Shown here in pieces: positions 62,986 to 64,000 of a DNA stretch of 64,000 nt (positions are counted from its first letter, which is position 1; every line of letters begins with the position of its first letter). The stretch comes from Ruegeria sp. YS9 (GTDB taxonomy: Bacteria > Pseudomonadota > Alphaproteobacteria > Rhodobacterales > Rhodobacteraceae), in NCBI RefSeq assembly GCF_024628725.1, contig NZ_CP102409.1, forward strand, positions 1,211,001 through 1,275,000. The letters are read 5' to 3'. The notes below the pieces were generated by a model. The model made no database searches. It was not told where the DNA came from and saw only the letters and a list, made by a program, of their open reading frames with translations. A program made the translations under genes and the position numbers.

Positions 62986-64000
62986 TTGTCTGATTTGTTC
63001 TTCTATGGAACGCTGCGGTACCTGCCGCTGTTGCAGCGTGTCTTGGGCCGCCCGCTGAGCGAAATCACGTTTCATTCTGCCAAGCTGCGCGACCACGCGG
63101 TTCACGCGGTTCAGGGGCAGGATTTCCCTATGATCCTGTCTGCTGAAGGTGCCGTAGCCGAAGGGTTGCTGGTGCAGGGCTTGTCATCCGATGATCTGGC
63201 CAGGCTGGCCTATTACGAAGGATCCTTCGACTATGACCTGAAATCGTTGAAGGTCATTCTGGAGGATGGGGGCGAAGTACAGGCGCAGGTCTTTTTCCCG
63301 ACACCGGGCGCATGGCAACCCGGTGAGTTGTGGTCGTTGCAGGGCTGGGCGGACAAATTGGGCGAGGTTACGGCGCTCGCCGCCGAAGAAGAAATGGCCT
63401 ATTTCGGTAAAGTCGATCCCAAAACCATGGCGCGCAGCGTGCGTGCCATTCAAACCCGTGCCTGGGCTAAGATCATGGCCGGGCAACGGCGAACCGGCGA
63501 CCCGCGGAACATAGCCGAAGACGTGATCGTGCACCGTCACGAACGCGTTTACGTCGACTATTTCGGGATGGAGGAAATCGATCTTCAGTTCCGACAGCAT
63601 GACGGCAGCATGGGCCCCGTGCTGCACCGGGGCGGTTTGATGCAGGGCAGCGCCGTGTCGGTTCTGCCCTATGACCCGATCCGTGACACCGTGCTTTTGG
63701 TCGAGCAGTTCAGACCGCCGGTGTTTTTGATCAACGATCCAGAGCCCTGGCTTTGGGAGGCAGTTGCCGGGATGATCGACCCCGGCGAAACGCCTGAACA
63801 GACGGCGCATCGCGAGGCCATGGAGGAAGCAGGAGTTAGATTTGACAGGCTGGAATATGCGGGCGGCGCGTATTCCTCCAGCGGGTCGTCTACGGGTTTC
63901 ATGTATCTTTATGTTGGACTGGGCAACTTGACTCAGACAACAATCACCGGTGGCTTGGACACTGAGGGTGAAGATATCCGCAGCCGGATTCTGCCATTCG
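62986..64000 (+). CDS. trgB: TrgB-like GGCT-NUDIX protein, 3' end outside window
   Basis: The frame starts at a TTG (62986) with AGAGAG about 8 bp upstream and stays open to the window end, giving 338 codons with no stop. The N-terminal part (SDLFFYGTLRYLPLLQRVLG) is a gamma-glutamylcyclotransferase/AIG2-like domain. The C-terminal part is a NUDIX hydrolase with a complete box: GMIDPGETPEQTAHREAMEE followed by AGV. TrgB in Rhodobacter has the same two-domain layout. NUDIX enzymes of this type usually cleave ADP-ribose. The true start could differ. Confidence 0.85.
   Translation, partial: MSDLFFYGTLRYLPLLQRVLGRPLSEITFHSAKLRDHAVHAVQGQDFPMILSAEGAVAEGLLVQGLSSDDLARLAYYEGSFDYDLKSLKVILEDGGEVQAQVFFPTPGAWQPGELWSLQGWADKLGEVTALAAEEEMAYFGKVDPKTMARSVRAIQTRAWAKIMAGQRRTGDPRNIAEDVIVHRHERVYVDYFGMEEIDLQFRQHDGSMGPVLHRGGLMQGSAVSVLPYDPIRDTVLLVEQFRPPVFLINDPEPWLWEAVAGMIDPGETPEQTAHREAMEEAGVRFDRLEYAGGAYSSSGSSTGFMYLYVGLGNLTQTTITGGLDTEGEDIRSRILPF

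Noticed and set aside
1..64000. tRNA, rRNA, CRISPR arrays, insertion sequences, phage genes
   Set aside because: I looked for T-loop sequences, repeat-spacer periodicity, transposase motifs and phage structural proteins and saw none. XerD here is the housekeeping recombinase, not an integrase of an island.

Overview
The window is chromosomal DNA of an alphaproteobacterium, most likely a marine Roseobacter-group member of the Rhodobacteraceae (Ruegeria/Phaeobacter-like). The support is protein families typical of that group (TrgA/TrgB, an ImuA protein with a GTTC-N7-GTTC LexA box, a dimethylglycine-dehydrogenase-like GcvT protein, CtlX next to arginase and ornithine cyclodeaminase), moderately high GC and dense minus-strand operons. 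No tRNA, rRNA, CRISPR array, insertion sequence or prophage was seen. Genus level is inference.

Layout. 1-2450: arginine/citrulline catabolism (start of ornithine cyclodeaminase, CtlX, arginase) with a divergent Lrp/AsnC regulator. 2568-9043: cell envelope genes: MprF, a NodT outer-membrane channel with a YiaV/YiaW-like adaptor pair, and a variant DsbB with a small DUF5993-like protein. 9153-11693: divergent GlpR-type regulator and glpD. 11751-16049: RND efflux pump and adaptor. 16296-25964: a long minus-strand run: metG, an MFS carrier, an MFS/YceI pair, imuA with its own SOS box, a clan AA aspartic protease, MarC, an ACT-domain protein, a YheS-type ABC-F ATPase and a small secreted protein. 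26159-28304: a Bcr/CflA drug exporter, ndk and a TfoX C-terminal-domain protein.

28547-31352 is the most unusual locus: a tight operon of a CHAD protein with a decayed CYTH-like N-terminus, a ParA/MinD-type ATPase and a stand-alone CYTH (triphosphate tunnel) protein, preceded by a possible 21-codon leader. It looks like a polyphosphate-linked positioning system. It is followed on the other strand by an htrA/response regulator/histidine kinase unit with three tandem perfect hairpins after htrA and an OmpR-style direct repeat before the regulator.

35010-35756 is a 747-bp gap without a convincing gene but with promoter- and terminator-like signals. Then come a MobA-like nucleotidyltransferase, a dimethylglycine-dehydrogenase-like enzyme, a CorC/CNNM protein, xerD, a secreted protein of unknown function with an overlapping 49-residue membrane protein, aroK-aroB, a site-2 protease, ssb, a lytic transglycosylase, a GAF-HTH regulator and a Tat-exported metallo-beta-lactamase-fold protein. 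49656-56161 is a peptide-type ABC importer with a fused ATPase and an enlarged permease. The end holds miaA, pyrH, a cysteine-desulfurase-like enzyme and a stress/membrane cluster: photolyase, cyclopropane-fatty-acid synthase, trgA and the start of trgB, which runs off the window.

Functional assignments come from reading protein sequences and motifs. No database search was run.
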